Assembly (NCBI GenBank): GCA_025059805.1
Contig: JANXDG010000005.1
Location: 1 to 44,787 of the forward strand
Source: Endomicrobiia bacterium
Lineage (GTDB): Bacteria; Elusimicrobiota; Endomicrobiia; DTEH01
Reading direction: 5' to 3'
Length of the DNA stretch: 44,787 nt
A program made the position numbers and the translations under genes. Positions within the stretch are counted from its first letter, which is position 1. Each line of letters starts with the position of its first letter. Below, in pieces: positions 43,697 through 44,787 of the stretch. The notes under the pieces were generated by a model that saw only the letters and a program-made list of their open reading frames with translations, did not search any database and had not been told where the DNA came from.

Positions 43697-44787
43697 TAGA
43701 CATATTAAAGTATTATAAATCGTCAATAGTACAACAAAGAATGTCAGAATATTGTGGTAGTAAAGATGTAGATCCGTCAAAGTTTACCTGTGAATACTTG
43801 GTTGGAGTAAAAGAAAAAATTACAAATAATGAATTTTACTTATCTGTAGAAAATGACAAATTTTTCTGGTTGTTAGAAATAGGGGCTGATATTTTTAGAA
43901 CCGTTTGGGACAGAGAAGCTACATTGTTTATTTTAGACTTCGAATATTATAACATAGCCTATCCTGCAGAGGCTTACTTTAAACCTTATGATGTATTCTA
44001 TAAAATTGAAGAAATTTACCAACGTGTAAGAGATGTATATAAAAAATTTAATTTAAACTATATTTCTATACAAACAGGACAGGGATATCATTTTGTGTTT
44101 AAAGTACCGTTTGGAACACCACAACATAATAAACTTGTAAGATTAGCATACATAGAACCTACATTACAAGGTAAATATAATTCAATTTCTGGCCGAAGGA
44201 AGAAAAAAGTCTCAGAAGAAACAGGTAAGGGATTCCATATGGCTGGCAGACTTATTGAATATATTTGTCATAAGTTATTGGGAAATTTAAAAGACTATTA
44301 CGGCTTGCCAGTGGTATTCAGTGACGTAAGTATTGGGAAGAACAAAGAAGCTATTGCTTTGGATTTATCAATGTATGCAGATCCTATTTATATGCGGGAT
44401 ATACGTGTTCCGTTTTCTATATATCAAAAACATAGAATATATAATAAATTTAAATTGTCAACACGTAACATACCACATTTTGCAGTGTTAGTTAGAGAAA
44501 ATAATGATACGGAATATTTTAAAAATAACAACGATATACTGGATACAAGAAGCCAACAGGATAAAGTTTTAGAGGTAGCAACTGTAACAAACTGTGAAAT
44601 ACCAAATAATTTAGAAACGTTAGACGATTTATTACAGAATTATCAAAATTCAAAATTACATGAAATTCATAGACAGTTTGATTCATGTGAACACGACCCG
44701 CCTGAAATTTGGCATAAAACATATGATAGATTTAACATAAATATTCTTTCGCCATGTGTTCGTCATTGTTTAATTGAACCTAACGAC
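43693..44787 (+). CDS. Archaeo-eukaryotic primase-like protein, 3' end outside the window
   Basis: This frame of at least 365 codons is open to the window edge. Three motifs fit the archaeo-eukaryotic primase (PrimPol) superfamily: LDFEYYN with Asp82 and Glu84, ISIQTGQGYHF with His133 (the s-x-H motif), and FSDVSIG with Asp211 followed by RDIRVPFSIYQKH (235-247), the third metal-ligand region and downstream basic segment. At residues 352-360 LSPCVRHCL resembles the 'PPCI+' opening of the PriL-type Fe-S domain found in some PrimPols, just before the sequence ends. Its ATG overlaps the Crp/Fnr stop, so they are cotranscribed. Related bacterial proteins take part in mobile-element replication, DNA repair or CRISPR adaptation; which applies here cannot be told. 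Confidence 0.6.
   Translation, partial: MIDILKYYKSSIVQQRMSEYCGSKDVDPSKFTCEYLVGVKEKITNNEFYLSVENDKFFWLLEIGADIFRTVWDREATLFILDFEYYNIAYPAEAYFKPYDVFYKIEEIYQRVRDVYKKFNLNYISIQTGQGYHFVFKVPFGTPQHNKLVRLAYIEPTLQGKYNSISGRRKKKVSEETGKGFHMAGRLIEYICHKLLGNLKDYYGLPVVFSDVSIGKNKEAIALDLSMYADPIYMRDIRVPFSIYQKHRIYNKFKLSTRNIPHFAVLVRENNDTEYFKNNNDILDTRSQQDKVLEVATVTNCEIPNNLETLDDLLQNYQNSKLHEIHRQFDSCEHDPPEIWHKTYDRFNINILSPCVRHCLIEPND

Overview
This is a low-GC, gene-dense stretch of a Gram-negative (diderm) bacterial chromosome. Nearly every gene reads left to right and many neighbours overlap by ATGA or a few bases. An outer membrane is indicated by BamA, an OmpH/Skp chaperone, a lipid A cluster (LpxC, FabZ-LpxA fusion, LpxI, Gfo/Idh oxidoreductase, LpxB, MsbA-like ABC exporter), a LolCE/LolD-like pair and a PorV/PorQ-type outer-membrane protein. 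LpxI in place of LpxH, PorV-like and FlgD-Ig-like exported proteins, a tungsten-type aldehyde oxidoreductase and a fused hexulose-phosphate synthase/RraA suggest an uncultured, probably anaerobic lineage of the Elusimicrobiota / WOR-3 / Omnitrophota kind. I cannot fix the phylum from the sequence alone.

Layout. 1-478: a non-coding leader with four tandem long-hairpin elements that share the apical sequence TCTACGGGG but have different, internally complementary stems. A fifth copy lies at 4379-4466. 482-6513: exported surface proteins, namely a large multi-FN3 protein with a FlgD-like C-terminus split by one in-frame TAA at 1253, a PorV/PorQ-like barrel protein, and a small FlgD-Ig-like protein. 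6684-13360: central metabolism (glyoxylate/hydroxypyruvate reductase, glycerate 2-kinase, TruB, HPS-RraA fusion, metallo-beta-lactamase-fold hydrolase, core MetE-like protein, nitroreductase). 13374-16678: a translation operon behind a consensus promoter (rpsP, khpA, rimM, trmD, rplS, rnhB, yraN). 16665-20474: a calcium-loop beta-propeller protein and two polysaccharide-synthesis enzymes. 20494-26370: metK, ahcY, lysS, a LolCE-like permease and a LolD-like ATPase. 26391-29283: a four-cluster ferredoxin, aldehyde:ferredoxin oxidoreductase and tadA. 29364-29734: tmRNA. 29777-31171: a membrane glycosyltransferase. 31224-31296: a CAT-anticodon tRNA inside a 10-bp inverted repeat. 31391-41100: the envelope biogenesis operon. 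41121-44787: a phosphoesterase, a small barrel protein, a DUF502 protein, a Crp/Fnr regulator and, running off the right edge, an archaeo-eukaryotic-type primase-like protein.

How the genes fit together. The reductase and glycerate kinase form a hydroxypyruvate -> glycerate -> 2-phosphoglycerate route. The MetE-like protein, MetK and AhcY are consistent with a methionine/S-adenosylmethionine cycle. The bamA-to-msbA run is one outer-membrane assembly and lipid A unit, with a good promoter just upstream of bamA. The most unusual items are the repeated structured elements around the surface-protein genes and the primase-like gene at the right edge.
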